Shown here: in pieces, positions 29,021 through 38,185 of the stretch
Numbering within the stretch: the first letter of the stretch is position 1
Layout of the letters: each line of letters opens with the position of its first letter
Assembly (NCBI RefSeq): GCF_024721585.1
Contig: NZ_CP102629.1
Span: 1,994,501-2,058,500, forward strand
Length of the DNA stretch: 64,000 nt
Direction of reading: 5' to 3'
Origin: Sphingomicrobium aestuariivivum
GTDB lineage: Bacteria > Pseudomonadota > Alphaproteobacteria > Sphingomonadales > Sphingomonadaceae
Notes under the pieces: model-generated
What the model saw: the letters and a program-made list of their open reading frames with translations, nothing else
The model's database searches: none
What the model was told of the DNA's origin: nothing
Translations under genes and position numbers: made by a program

Positions 29021-29050
29021 TTGTTGCAATGCGCGAAAAGCGGCGCTAAA
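29021..29050 (+). promoter_or_regulatory. Candidate promoter for tRNA-Ala
   Basis: TTGTTG (29021-29026) and GCTAAA (29045-29050) are separated by 18 bases, and the tRNA begins 21 bases after the -10-like box. Position fits a stable-RNA promoter; the -10 is weak. Confidence 0.4.
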
Positions 29051-29071
29051 GACCCCTCCACCCGAGGGTGC

Positions 29072-29147
29072 GGGGCTGTAGCTCAGTTGGGAGAGCGCTG
29101 CAATCGCACTGCAGAGGTCGGGGGTTCGAATCCCCCTAGCTCCACCA
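29072..29147 (+). tRNA. tRNA-Ala (anticodon CGC)
   Basis: A 76-nt cloverleaf with encoded CCA. Acceptor GGGGCTG pairs with TAGCTCC (one G-T at each of two positions), D-stem GCTC/GAGC, anticodon stem CTGCA/TGCAG with loop ATCGCAC (T33, anticodon CGC), variable loop of five bases, T-stem GGGGG/CCCCC with TTCGAAT. It reads GCG codons, frequent in this GC-rich genome. Confidence 0.97.
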
Positions 29148-29161
29148 TCCTCGGGTCATTC

Positions 29162-29200
29162 AAAAAGCCCCCGGCGCTAGACTGGCACCGGGGGCTTTTT
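29162..29200. terminator. Bidirectional terminator between tRNA-Ala and the universal stress gene
   Basis: AAAAAGCCCCCGG and CCGGGGGCTTTTT form a near-perfect symmetric stem. It supplies a T-run on each strand, so it can end both the tRNA transcript and the leftward-transcribed usp gene. Confidence 0.85.
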
Positions 29201-29225
29201 GCTAGCCTCTCGATGAGGCCTCGTC

Positions 29226-30071
29226 CTAGCGGAAGAGCAGCACCGGCTTGGTCAGCGCGCGCATCATCGCGGTGGTCGTCGATCCCACGATCATGGTGCG
29301 CAGCGGGCTGTGGCCGTAGGCACCCATGAGCAGGATGTCGGCGTCGATGCGCTTGGCCTCGGCGGTCAGCGCGCCTTCGACATCGCCATGCACGCGCTCG
29401 CAGCCGCCGAGCCGCTCGCCCATGGTTTCGATCGCCCAGTTGAGGCCGCTCGTGCCCTTGTCGTCGTCATGGCCGACCATGAGGACGTGGCTTTTCACAT
29501 TCTCGAATAGCGGCGAGGTGGCGGCCATCGCCACCGCCTTGCGGCTGGTGAGGCCACCGTCGAAAGCGATGAGCGCGGTTTCGATCGGCTGGAAGGCGCG
29601 GCTGGCGACCAGCACCGGCTTGTCCGACTGGCGCACCACGCGCTCGATCTTGCTACCGAGGTGGCCGCGCGCGAAATCGGCGCCGGCGCCGCGCTTGCCA
29701 ATGACGACCATGTCGGCCTCGGCCTCGCGCTCGATCACGGTCTCGACGATGTCGCCGTGGCGCTCGAGAAGGGTGACCTTGTCGACACCCTGTTCGGCAA
29801 GGCGCGCGCGGGCGGTCTCGAGCAGGGCATCGGCCTGCGTCCTGGCGAGGCGGCTCTGCGCTTCCTCGATCGACACCAGCTCTTCCATCAGCGCCGACTT
29901 GGCACCGAGGCCGAGCGCGCCCGACAGGTCGTGGCGCTTGGCGACGACGTCGCGGCGCTGGATGACGTGGAGCAGCTCGACCGAACCGCCAAGACCCTTG
30001 GCGACCCAGCCGGTATGGTCGGTGACGCTATTGGCGTAGAGCGAGGCGTCGAGGCAGGCGAGAAGCTTCAT
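29226..30071 (-). CDS. Tandem universal stress protein (UspA family)
   Basis: 281 residues with two Usp domains. The first (1-145) has the nucleotide-binding tail ADMVVIGKRGAGADFARGHLGSKIERVVRQSDKPVLV. The second (about 165-281) has ILLMGAYGHSPLRTMIVGSTTTAMMRALTKPVLL. Both carry the G-x2-G-x9-G-(S/T) ATP-binding pattern in variant form. The ATG at 30071 is preceded by AGGATT; an adjacent TTG is not needed. It lies 11 bases downstream of the SulP gene and is probably co-transcribed. Confidence 0.92.
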   Translation of the reverse strand: MKLLACLDASLYANSVTDHTGWVAKGLGGSVELLHVIQRRDVVAKRHDLSGALGLGAKSALMEELVSIEEAQSRLARTQADALLETARARLAEQGVDKVTLLERHGDIVETVIEREAEADMVVIGKRGAGADFARGHLGSKIERVVRQSDKPVLVASRAFQPIETALIAFDGGLTSRKAVAMAATSPLFENVKSHVLMVGHDDDKGTSGLNWAIETMGERLGGCERVHGDVEGALTAEAKRIDADILLMGAYGHSPLRTMIVGSTTTAMMRALTKPVLLFR

Positions 30072-30082
30072 CAATCCTAATC

Positions 30083-31570
30083 CTATGCGTTGGCCGCGGT
30101 CGCGGCATCCTTGTCATCGCGCTCGGCGAAGCTGCGCACAAGCGTGGCGCTCGCCGCGTTCATGCCCTTGATCTCGACGGTCGTGCCCTCGCGGCGGAAT
30201 TTCAGCACCACCTTGTCGAGCGCGCCAACCGCGCTGATGTCCCAGAAATGCGCGTCCGAGACGTCGATCACGACGGTGTCGAGCACTTCCTTATAGTCGA
30301 AGGCGGCGACGAAGCTCTGCGAGGAAGCGAAGAACACTTCGCCCAGCACGTGGTAGGTGCGCGTCTTGCCGTCGGCCGACAGGCGGCTTTCCATGCGCGA
30401 CAGGCTGGTGACCTTGTGGGCGAAGAAAATGCCCGACAGGAGGACGCCGACGAGCACGCCCTTGGCAAGGTCGTGGGTGGCGACCACGGTCACGACGGTG
30501 GCGACCATGACGACCGACGAATGCCACGGGTGCGAGGCGATGTCGCGGATGGACGACCAGCTGAAGGTACCGATCGAGACCATGATCATGACCGCGACCA
30601 GCGCAGGCATGGGGATCTTGGCGACCCACGGGGTGACGAGCATCAGGAGCGCGAGCAGTGTCAGGCCCGCGGTCAGCGTCGACAGGCGGCTGGTACCGCC
30701 CGACTTCACGTTGATGACCGACTGGCCGATCATCGCGCAGCCGCCCATGCCGCCGAAGAAACCGGTGACGAAGTTGGCGATGCCCTGTCCACGGCTCTCC
30801 TTGGCCTTGTTGCTGTCGGTGTCGGTGAGGTCATCGACGATCTGCGCGGTGAGCAGGCTCTCGAGCAGGCCGACCGCCGCCATCGTCAGCGAGTAGGGCA
30901 GGATGATCTCGAGCGTCTCCAACGTGAAAGGCACGTCGGGAATGAGGAAGGGCGGCAGGTCGGAGGGCAGCTTGCCCATGTCGCCGATGCGGTTGACGTC
31001 GAGATCCGCATAAAGCGCGATGATCGTCAGGATGACGATCGCGACCAGCGGCGACGGCACGGCCTTGGTGAGGCGCGGGAAGAGGTAGATGATGCCGAGG
31101 CCCAAGGCGATCATCCAGTAGGTGTGGATGCTCACGTCGATGAGCTGCGGCAGCTGCGCCATGAAGATGAGGATCGCGAGCGCGTTGACGAAGCCGGTGA
31201 TGACCGAGCGGCTGACGAATTGCATCAGCCGGTCGACGCGCAGGAACCCGCCGAGGAACTGGAGGACACCCATCAGGATGGTCGCGGCGAACAGGTACTG
31301 GATGCCATGATCGCGCACCAGCGGCACGACCAGCACCGCGACCGCGGCAGTCGCCGCCGAAATCATGCCCGGGCGCCCGCCGACCAGCGCAATGATGATC
31401 GCGATGGTGAAGCTGGCATAGAGCCCCACCGCCGGATCGACGCCCGCGATGATCGAGAAGCCGATGGCTTCGGGGATGAGCGCGAGCGCGACGACGATCC
31501 CGGCGAGGATGTCGGCGCGGGGGTTGGCGAGCCATTCGCGGCGGAGCTTTTGCGTGTCGATCATGGGCAT
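30083..31570 (-). CDS. SulP-family anion transporter with STAS domain
   Basis: 495 residues. A membrane core of 11-14 helices begins with [33 protein letters not shown], the SulP N-terminal signature, and contains a Gly/Cys-rich [15 protein letters not shown] segment. A C-terminal cytoplasmic STAS domain (about 390-480) contains [22 protein letters not shown]. It carries sulfate, bicarbonate or related anions; the substrate cannot be told from sequence. An in-frame ATG at 31564 is an equally plausible start. Paired with a Usp gene, as in some SulP/Usp operons. Confidence 0.92.
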   Translation of the reverse strand: MPMIDTQKLRREWLANPRADILAGIVVALALIPEAIGFSIIAGVDPAVGLYASFTIAIIIALVGGRPGMISAATAAVAVLVVPLVRDHGIQYLFAATILMGVLQFLGGFLRVDRLMQFVSRSVITGFVNALAILIFMAQLPQLIDVSIHTYWMIALGLGIIYLFPRLTKAVPSPLVAIVILTIIALYADLDVNRIGDMGKLPSDLPPFLIPDVPFTLETLEIILPYSLTMAAVGLLESLLTAQIVDDLTDTDSNKAKESRGQGIANFVTGFFGGMGGCAMIGQSVINVKSGGTSRLSTLTAGLTLLALLMLVTPWVAKIPMPALVAVMIMVSIGTFSWSSIRDIASHPWHSSVVMVATVVTVVATHDLAKGVLVGVLLSGIFFAHKVTSLSRMESRLSADGKTRTYHVLGEVFFASSQSFVAAFDYKEVLDTVVIDVSDAHFWDISAVGALDKVVLKFRREGTTVEIKGMNAASATLVRSFAERDDKDAATAANA

Positions 31571-31726
31571 CGGCGGCCGGCGCTCGGGGGGAACGCGGCC
31601 AACTTTCCTTGAAATTCTTACGAAAAAGGCCGCCGACGGCGACCTTGAATGAGCCTCATAGCGGTTTTTGCTTGAGGCGCAAGGGGTTGGGCAGGGAGGC
31701 GCGGGGGTGCGCGCCTCCCCCTTGCC

Positions 31727-34705
31727 CTATTTGCCGCCGCGCTCGCCTGGCTCGGCGACCTCGGCGGGGCCGATGCGGAAGCGGCCGAGCGGAAGGCGGT
31801 CGCGAAGCTGCCCGTCCATCGCGACATCGACATATTCGACCCGCTCGGTCGGGCGACCGAAGTCGCGGATCAGGCGGGCGCGCACCCACGGTGCGCCATT
31901 GGGATCGATATTGTCACGGCGGAAGACGGTGGAGCTCACCTCGAAGCTGCCGCCCGGTGCCTTGCGGATCCAATATTCCTCTGGGCCGAAGCCCTGCGTC
32001 ATGTCGTTCGACATCCAGCCGCCCGAGAAGCTTTGGCGGTGGCCGTAGAAAACATGTTCGCCGCTCGGCTCGTCGACATGCATGTCGAGGTCGGTGGCAT
32101 CGGCGGTCCATTCCATCGTCACGCGGAAATCGCTGTCGAGATTCTTCACGATGCGCGGGTCGAGGTCGTGGCTGCCGCCGAGCGCCTCTAGCCGCGGCAC
32201 GAGCGCATTGGCTTCCTTGAGCGCGATCATGTCGATCCCGTTGAAGCGCGGGTCGAAGGGGCGCAGCGCGACATCGGCGAGCAGCGCGATGGCGCGGGCA
32301 TAGTCGTCGCGCGCGCCCGTGGCATCGCCCGCCGCAGCGCGAGCCTTGCCGCGCTCGGCGAGCGCGAGACCGAGCAGGCGGTCGGGCTGCGGGCGGTGCG
32401 TCACCATCGCTGCACGGCGGGCGCGCAGGTCGACCGCGAGGTCGAACTCGCCCCACGCCTCGAGCCGCGCGGCGACCATCGCCAGCGTGGTCGAATCCGC
32501 CAGCGGCAGGTCGAGCGCGGACAGGAGCGTGCGGATCGCCTTGTCCTTCTCGCCCGCGAGCCACAGCCAGTTCGAGCTTTCGAGATAGAAGCCGGGCAGC
32601 GTGCCCGCCTTTTCCTGCCACTCGGCAAAGGTCGCGTCGAAGGCGGCGGGATCGGCGTCGTAAGCGGCGATCCATTCGCTGTCGGGATATTGCGCGCCGA
32701 CCGCGATGCGAATGCCGCTGCCCTGCGGCGAGGGCGCGATGTCGGCTTCGGCCGCGGCTTCCTCGACATCCATTACCATGAGCGGCTCGGCGCTTTCCTG
32801 CACCTGCCGGCTGACCCGTGCGCCGGTGACCACGATATTCTGGGCCTGATCGTCTCCGCCGCGCTCCGGCGTGGGCGGGGGCGGCGGAGGTGGCGGCGGT
32901 GCGACCGTCGGCGGCGGCGCGGTGGTCCGCACCGGCGGCGGGGGCGGGGGCGGAATATTGCCGTTCTTGTCGGAGCGCGCGTCGAACCGGGAGGGATCGT
33001 GCTCCTTCTCCCACCATTCGACCTCGCGTTCCCAGCTGGCGATGACCTGCGCGAGGCGATCCTCGCGCGCCTCGGCCATGTCGAGATCCTTCTCCTTGCG
33101 CATACGCTGGAAGCGCAGGAATTGCGGGTGATCGGCCTGCGGAGTGACGTCGAAGCGCAGATAGTCCTCCACGCTCTCGAGCACGAGGAAGGGCAGGCTC
33201 TGCGAGGCGATGCCATAGCGACGGCTGTGCGCGACGAAGGCCTCGCGGTCGGCGCCGGCCTCGAGGATGGCGTTCTGCGTGGCCTCGAACAGGATCGCGT
33301 CCTGGTCGGTCTCTGTGATGTTGCGCGGCGCGTTGAATCCCGAGATCTGCCCATCGGAAACCATTCCGAGGCGGCCTTCCACGGGCGCTTTCACGATGGC
33401 GCGCAGCATGCCGTCCTCCGAGGGCAGGCGGCGGTGCGGAAGGGTGACATTGCCGAAGGCGGTGAAACGGATGCCATCGAGCGTGGCGGGCGCGGTATCG
33501 CCGGCTTCGACCAGCGCACCGCCGCTGCGGTCGGCGAGTGCGGACAGGACAGCGTCGGCCGCGCCATCGCGCGTCGACACGACGAGAGTCGGGCAGTCGG
33601 GGACGACATCGAGCGTACCGAGCGTTGCCTGTCCGTCGCTGACGAGGATGCAGCGGTCGGCGGCGGGGGCGTCGGCGAGCCAGTCGAGACGGCTCGCGCC
33701 GCCGTAGGTCAGGCCGGCGACCGCCTGCTCGAGCGACAGGTCGCGGCCGATGGCGCGCGGTGCCCGGGCGGCATGGTCGAAAGCGACGAAGGTCACCCGT
33801 CCGGCGCGCCATTTCGACAGCGCGCCCTCGACGGTGCGGCGCGCGGCGGCATGGTCGTCATCGAGGCGCGAGCGCGACATGTCCCAATAGACGCGCACTT
33901 CTTCGGGGCGCTCGCGCTTGGTCGCGGCGCGGATCGGCGTGTTGACCTGCCAATAGGTCTCGCCCGTTTCGGGATGCCGGCTGGCGAGCACGCGAATATT
34001 GTCATCGGGACGACGAAGGCGGATCTCGGTCTCGAAGGCACCGCGTCCGCTCACGGACGCGAAGCCGTCGCCGGCCTCGAGTCGGCGGTCAGCGAGGGTC
34101 AGTCCGTCGCCGTCCTCCCCGTCGAAGCGGATTGTCCAGTTGCCTGCCTTGTCCCCGAGGCGGATCGGCAGGGCGAAGTCGTCGGTCAGCGGGGCGACGA
34201 AATCGACCCGAATGGTCCGTCCGTCCCTGCCGACCGGAAAGACGCGGGTCGAGAAGGTGCCGTCACGGCTGATCTCGCCAAGCCCCGGATCGACCTGCCC
34301 GCGCACCAGCGTGTTGAACGCCTCGCGTGCCTGCGCCTCGTCGACCAGGGCGCCCTCGATCATCTGCCCCTCAACATCGAGCGCATAGCCGGTGACGACC
34401 GCGCCCTTTGGCAGGTCGATGGAGAGGCGGCCTTCGGTGCCTTCCTCTTCGGCCGAGAATGTCATCAGGTAGCTGACGGCCACGCTCGCGCCGTGGCGGC
34501 GGGTGGTGACCTTGAAATCGTCGAGCGCGAGGTCGCGGACCATGCGTTCGTCCTCGACGCCGCGCGCGCGGGCGGTGAGGGAGGGGGAGAGGGGCGGTGC
34601 TTCGACACCCACACCGGTGGTGGGTTGCCCAACTTCGGCGTGGGGCGCGGCCATCGCCGCCGTTCCCGCCAGAAGCATGATCGCCGCAAAACGCATCGCC
34701 GTCAT
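31727..34705 (-). CDS. Exported VIT/vWA protein with TonB-box-like motif and DUF2135 domain
   Basis: 992 residues. A signal peptide (MRFAAIMLLAGTAAMA) precedes a VIT-type domain (about 50-175). A vWA-like domain (about 268-400) carries a MIDAS-type DMSRS at 275-279 and LVSDG. Next come a helical part, a Pro-rich tract (584-614), the sequence IVVTGAR at 624-630 (identical in style to the plug start of sphingomonad TonB-dependent receptors), TPR-like helices (about 690-840) and a C-terminal YfaP/DUF2135 domain (about 855-965). The ATG at 34705 has a GGGAGAG site. Likely periplasmic or outer-membrane-associated; function unknown. Confidence 0.8.
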   Translation of the reverse strand: MTAMRFAAIMLLAGTAAMAAPHAEVGQPTTGVGVEAPPLSPSLTARARGVEDERMVRDLALDDFKVTTRRHGASVAVSYLMTFSAEEEGTEGRLSIDLPKGAVVTGYALDVEGQMIEGALVDEAQAREAFNTLVRGQVDPGLGEISRDGTFSTRVFPVGRDGRTIRVDFVAPLTDDFALPIRLGDKAGNWTIRFDGEDGDGLTLADRRLEAGDGFASVSGRGAFETEIRLRRPDDNIRVLASRHPETGETYWQVNTPIRAATKRERPEEVRVYWDMSRSRLDDDHAAARRTVEGALSKWRAGRVTFVAFDHAARAPRAIGRDLSLEQAVAGLTYGGASRLDWLADAPAADRCILVSDGQATLGTLDVVPDCPTLVVSTRDGAADAVLSALADRSGGALVEAGDTAPATLDGIRFTAFGNVTLPHRRLPSEDGMLRAIVKAPVEGRLGMVSDGQISGFNAPRNITETDQDAILFEATQNAILEAGADREAFVAHSRRYGIASQSLPFLVLESVEDYLRFDVTPQADHPQFLRFQRMRKEKDLDMAEAREDRLAQVIASWEREVEWWEKEHDPSRFDARSDKNGNIPPPPPPPVRTTAPPPTVAPPPPPPPPPTPERGGDDQAQNIVVTGARVSRQVQESAEPLMVMDVEEAAAEADIAPSPQGSGIRIAVGAQYPDSEWIAAYDADPAAFDATFAEWQEKAGTLPGFYLESSNWLWLAGEKDKAIRTLLSALDLPLADSTTLAMVAARLEAWGEFDLAVDLRARRAAMVTHRPQPDRLLGLALAERGKARAAAGDATGARDDYARAIALLADVALRPFDPRFNGIDMIALKEANALVPRLEALGGSHDLDPRIVKNLDSDFRVTMEWTADATDLDMHVDEPSGEHVFYGHRQSFSGGWMSNDMTQGFGPEEYWIRKAPGGSFEVSSTVFRRDNIDPNGAPWVRARLIRDFGRPTERVEYVDVAMDGQLRDRLPLGRFRIGPAEVAEPGERGGK

Positions 34706-34784
34706 CTGCACTCTCCCATCAAGGAATAGGCGGATGTTACAATGTTACATAGTCTTGACAAGCCCCCAAAATCGGGGCGAGGGG

Positions 34785-35213
34785 TCAGCCGTGGCGGGCC
34801 CAGATCTCGTAGGTGCCGTCCTTCTTGAGGAGGAGGACGTTGTAGGGCTGGACATGGTTGCCATGCTCCATGCCGGGCGAGCCCATCGGCATGCCGGGCA
34901 CGAAGATGCCGACCGCGTCGGGCTTTTCGGCGAGGAGGCGTTCGATGTCGGCGGCCGGCACATGGCCCTCGACGACATAGCCGCCGACGAGCGAGGTGTG
35001 GCAGCTGGCGAGGCCGGCCGGCACGCCGTGCTTCGCCTTGAAGGCCATCAGGTCGGCTTCATTGACGACCTCGACCTCATGGCCCGCCTCGACCATCTTC
35101 TCGACCCATTTGAGGCAGCAGCCACAGCCCGCATTGCGGTGCATGACGATGTCGGCGGCCTGTGCGGCGGTGGCCGACAGGGCGAGGGTGAGGGCGAGGA
35201 CGGTCTTGCGCAT
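34785..35213 (-). CDS. DUF411 family metal-binding periplasmic protein
   Basis: 142 residues. A signal peptide (MRKTVLALTLALSATAAQAA) is followed by a thioredoxin-fold-like DUF411 domain with the Cys cluster AGCGCC, a conserved CHTS, and a Met/His-rich loop (VPGMPMGSPGMEHGNH) suited to Cu(I). Members are often found with copper-resistance genes; none is adjacent here. The start at 35213 is set by the signal peptide. Confidence 0.9.
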   Translation of the reverse strand: MRKTVLALTLALSATAAQAADIVMHRNAGCGCCLKWVEKMVEAGHEVEVVNEADLMAFKAKHGVPAGLASCHTSLVGGYVVEGHVPAADIERLLAEKPDAVGIFVPGMPMGSPGMEHGNHVQPYNVLLLKKDGTYEIWARHG

Positions 35214-35274
35214 CGTGAACACTCCGGAAGTCTGCTTGCGCTCTAGGATAGCAGCAGTTTCGCTCGAATGAACG

Positions 35275-35306
35275 AAAAACCCCCGATGCCGCGAGGCACC
35301 GGGGGT
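35275..35306 (-). terminator. Terminator of pnp
   Basis: On the minus strand, a stem CCCCCGGTGCC with GGCATCGGGGG (one A-C mismatch) and a 4-base loop is followed by TTTTT. It starts about 28 bases after the pnp stop. Confidence 0.85.
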
Positions 35307-35333
35307 CTTTTCATCGGTCAATGGAGACGAGGC

Positions 35334-37658
35334 CTACTCGTCGTCGCCACCGGTGAGGAAGGCGGGCTTATGCTCCATCTCACCGCTGTCATTGCCCTTG
35401 TCCTCGCGATCACGGCGCGGACCGCGGCCACGGCCACCGTCGCGACCGCCGTCACGGCCACCGCCGCGCGGACCGCGACCACCGTCGCGACCACCACGAC
35501 CGCCGTCACGACCACCGTCGCGGCGCGGGCCCTTTTCACGCGGCGGGCGCGTGTCTTCGAGCTCGTCGCCGGTTTCCTGGTCGACGACGCGCATCGACAG
35601 GCGGACCTTGCCGCGCTGGTCGATCTCGAGGAGCTTGACCTTCACTTCTTGGCCTTCCTCAAGGACGTCGGTGACCTTTTCCACGCGCTCGTTCTTGATT
35701 TCCGAGACGTGGACGAGGCCGTCCTTGCCCGGCATGAAGGTCACGAAGGCGCCGAAATCGACGATGTTGGCGACCTTGCCGGTGTAGATTTTGCCGACCT
35801 CGGGCTCGGCCACGATGCCTTCGATCCACGCCTTGGCGGCGTTGATCTGATCGACGTCGCTCGACGAGATCTTGACGATCCCTTCGTCGTCGATGTCGAC
35901 CTTGGCACCGGTTTCCGCGACGATTTCGCGGATGACCTTGCCGCCCGTGCCGATGATGTCGCGGATCTTGTCCTTGGCGACCTGCATCGTCTCGATACGC
36001 GGTGCGTGCGCCGACAGTTCGGTGCGCGCTTCGCCCAGCGCCTTGGTCATTTCACCAAGGATGTGGGCACGGCCGTCCTTGGCCTGCGCCAGCGCGGTTT
36101 TCATGATCTCGGGGGTGATGCCCGCGACCTTGATGTCCATCTGGAGCGAGGTGATGCCGGCTTCGGTGCCCGCGACCTTGAAGTCCATGTCGCCAAGGTG
36201 ATCTTCGTCACCGAGGATGTCCGACAGGACGGTATAGTCGTCACCTTCGAGGATGAGACCCATCGCGATACCCGAGACAGGGCGCTCGATCGGCACGCCG
36301 GCGTCCATCATCGAGAGGCAGCCGCCGCAGACGGTGGCCATCGACGAGGAGCCGTTCGACTCGGTGATGTCCGACAGGATGCGGATCGTGTAGGGGAAGT
36401 CCTCGGCGCTCGGCAGCACGGGGTGCAGCGCGCGCCAGGCCAGCTTGCCGTGACCGGTTTCGCGGCGGCTGGTAAAGCCGAAGCGACCCACTTCACCGAC
36501 CGAATAGGGCGGGAAGTTGTAGTGCAGCATGAAGGGCGAGTAGCTGAGGCCCTCGAGACCGTCGATCATCTGCTCGGCGTCCTTGGTGCCGAGCGTGGTC
36601 GTGCAGATCGCCTGCGTCTCGCCACGGGTGAACAGCGCCGAACCGTGGGTGCGGGGCAGGAGGCCGACCATCGCCTCGATCGGGCGGACCTGGTCGGTCT
36701 TGCGACCGTCGATGCGCTGGCCGTCCTTGAGGATGGCGCCGCGAACGATTTCGGCTTCGAGCTTCTTGACCGCCTTGCCGGCCGTCATCTGCGTCTGGCC
36801 GTCTTCCTCGGCATAGGCTTCCTTGGCCTTCTCGCGCACGGCGTTGAGGGCGTTGGAACGCTCCGACTTGTCGGTCAGCTTGTAGGCGGCGGCGATGTCG
36901 TCGCCGACGAGGCCGCGCAGCTTTTCCTTGATCGGGCCGATGGTGTCGCTCTGGTCGAGCTCCCACGGATCCTTGGCGGCCTGTTCGGCCAGCTCGATGA
37001 TCGCGCCGACGACCTTCTTCGAGGCTTCGTGCGCGAACTGGACGGCGCCGAGCATCTCGTCTTCGGTCAGTTCCTCGGCTTCGGATTCGACCATCATGAC
37101 GGCGTCATGGGTGGCGGCGACGACGAGGTCGAGGCGACCTTCCTCGAAGATGTCCGAGACCTTGGGGTTGAGGACATATTCGCCATCGACGAAGCCGACG
37201 CGCGCGGCGCCGATCGGGCCCATGAAGGGCACGCCCGAGATGGTGAGGGCGGCCGAGGCGGCGATCATCGCGAGGATGTCGGGCTCATTCTCGCCGTCAT
37301 AGCTCAGCACCTGCGCGATGACGTTGATCTCGTTGTAGAAGCCCTCGGGGAAGAGGGGACGGACCGGACGGTCAATGAGGCGGCTGGTCAGCGTTTCCTT
37401 TTCGGTGGCGCGACCTTCACGCTTGAAGAAGCCGCCGGGGATGCGGCCGGCAGCCGAGAATTTTTCCTGGTAGTGGACCGTGAGCGGGAAGAAGTCCTGC
37501 CCTTCGCGCACGCTCTTGGCGGCGGTGACGGCGCACAGCACCACGGTTTCGCCGAGGGTCGCGAGTACCGCCCCGTCGGCCTGGCGGGCGATACGGCCCG
37601 TTTCGAGCTTGAGGGTCTGGCCGCCAAGATCGATTTCAACAGTTTTCACATCGAACAT
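35334..37658 (-). CDS. pnp: Polyribonucleotide nucleotidyltransferase (PNPase)
   Basis: 774 residues. Two RNase PH domains flank a helical domain. Then come a KH domain ([15 protein letters not shown]) and an S1 domain ([33 protein letters not shown]). It phosphorolytically degrades RNA 3'-5' and works in the degradosome. After S1 there is a 70-residue Arg-Gly-Gly/Asp-rich tail ending in [15 protein letters not shown], longer than in E. coli. Start at the ATG at 37658. The gene follows rpsO, as in most bacteria, behind a leader with several stem-loops. Confidence 0.96.
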   Translation of the reverse strand: MFDVKTVEIDLGGQTLKLETGRIARQADGAVLATLGETVVLCAVTAAKSVREGQDFFPLTVHYQEKFSAAGRIPGGFFKREGRATEKETLTSRLIDRPVRPLFPEGFYNEINVIAQVLSYDGENEPDILAMIAASAALTISGVPFMGPIGAARVGFVDGEYVLNPKVSDIFEEGRLDLVVAATHDAVMMVESEAEELTEDEMLGAVQFAHEASKKVVGAIIELAEQAAKDPWELDQSDTIGPIKEKLRGLVGDDIAAAYKLTDKSERSNALNAVREKAKEAYAEEDGQTQMTAGKAVKKLEAEIVRGAILKDGQRIDGRKTDQVRPIEAMVGLLPRTHGSALFTRGETQAICTTTLGTKDAEQMIDGLEGLSYSPFMLHYNFPPYSVGEVGRFGFTSRRETGHGKLAWRALHPVLPSAEDFPYTIRILSDITESNGSSSMATVCGGCLSMMDAGVPIERPVSGIAMGLILEGDDYTVLSDILGDEDHLGDMDFKVAGTEAGITSLQMDIKVAGITPEIMKTALAQAKDGRAHILGEMTKALGEARTELSAHAPRIETMQVAKDKIRDIIGTGGKVIREIVAETGAKVDIDDEGIVKISSSDVDQINAAKAWIEGIVAEPEVGKIYTGKVANIVDFGAFVTFMPGKDGLVHVSEIKNERVEKVTDVLEEGQEVKVKLLEIDQRGKVRLSMRVVDQETGDELEDTRPPREKGPRRDGGRDGGRGGRDGGRGPRGGGRDGGRDGGRGRGPRRDREDKGNDSGEMEHKPAFLTGGDDE

Positions 37659-37820
37659 ATTTTTTGTCACCCGCAGGCCGGATGCCGGCGGGGCCTCTCA
37701 TGGTGCGGACTGTCCGGTCCGCGCGGTTCGGGGCGGTTTCGACTTGCCCCACGGATGGCCCCGCCGGATTGCGAGGCGCTTGGTCTGGATGTCATTCCCC
37801 AGATGTTGCGGGATGACAAT
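37659..37820 (-). promoter_or_regulatory. Structured leader of pnp
   Basis: Between the rpsO terminator and the pnp ATG there are several short inverted repeats: 37791-37817 (GTCAT...ATGAC), 37730-37750 (GGGGC/GCCCC), 37705-37722 (GCGGAC/GTCCGC) and 37677-37689 (GCCGG/CCGGC). A weak TTGTCA-like box lies at 37814-37819. In E. coli the pnp leader folds, is cut by RNase III and mediates autoregulation; a similar role here is inferred. Confidence 0.45.
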
Positions 37821-37848
37821 AAAAGAAAAGGGCGCCTCGTGGGCGCCC
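37821..37848 (-). terminator. Terminator of rpsO
   Basis: On the minus strand GGGCGCC and GGCGCCC form a 7-bp stem with a 5-base loop, followed by TTTTCTTTTA. It lies just downstream of the rpsO stop and separates it partly from pnp. Confidence 0.85.
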
Positions 37849-37863
37849 TTCCCTTGAAACTTG

Positions 37864-38133
37864 TTACTTGCGCAGGCCGAGCTTCTTGATGAGCGTGGCG
37901 TAGCGGTCGTGGTCTTCGCGCTTCAGGTAATCGAGCAGCGAACGACGCTTGTTGACCATCATGAGCAAGCCGCGACGCGAGTGGTTGTCCTTCTTGTGCG
38001 ACTTGAAGTGGTCGGTCAGGGTGTTGATGCGGTCGGTCAGGATTGCGACCTGCACTTCGGTCGAGCCGGTATCACCTTCGCTGCGACCATATTCCTTGAC
38101 CAGTTCGGCCTTGCGTTCGACAGTAATCGACAT
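37864..38133 (-). CDS. rpsO: Ribosomal protein S15
   Basis: 89 residues, the standard length. It contains [52 protein letters not shown], the conserved S15 core that contacts helix 20-22 of 16S rRNA. A strong TTAGGAG site precedes the ATG. It lies between truB and pnp, the usual order. Confidence 0.98.
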   Translation of the reverse strand: MSITVERKAELVKEYGRSEGDTGSTEVQVAILTDRINTLTDHFKSHKKDNHSRRGLLMMVNKRRSLLDYLKREDHDRYATLIKKLGLRK

Positions 38134-38185
38134 CGGTTCAATCTCCTAAATCATTTGCGGGTCATCCCCCAAGGGGGCGGCCCGG

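Noticed and set aside
31694-31719. Terminator of the VIT/vWA gene
   Set aside because: There is a strong GGGAGGCGCG/CGCGCCTCCC stem but no T-run on the gene's downstream side.
32396-34729. 777-codon plus-strand frame opposite the VIT/vWA gene
   Set aside because: Low-complexity antisense shadow; the minus-strand gene has a signal peptide, domains and a ribosome site.
35268-37889. 873-codon plus-strand frame opposite pnp
   Set aside because: Shadow of PNPase; His/Asp/Val/Ala-rich composition with no fold.
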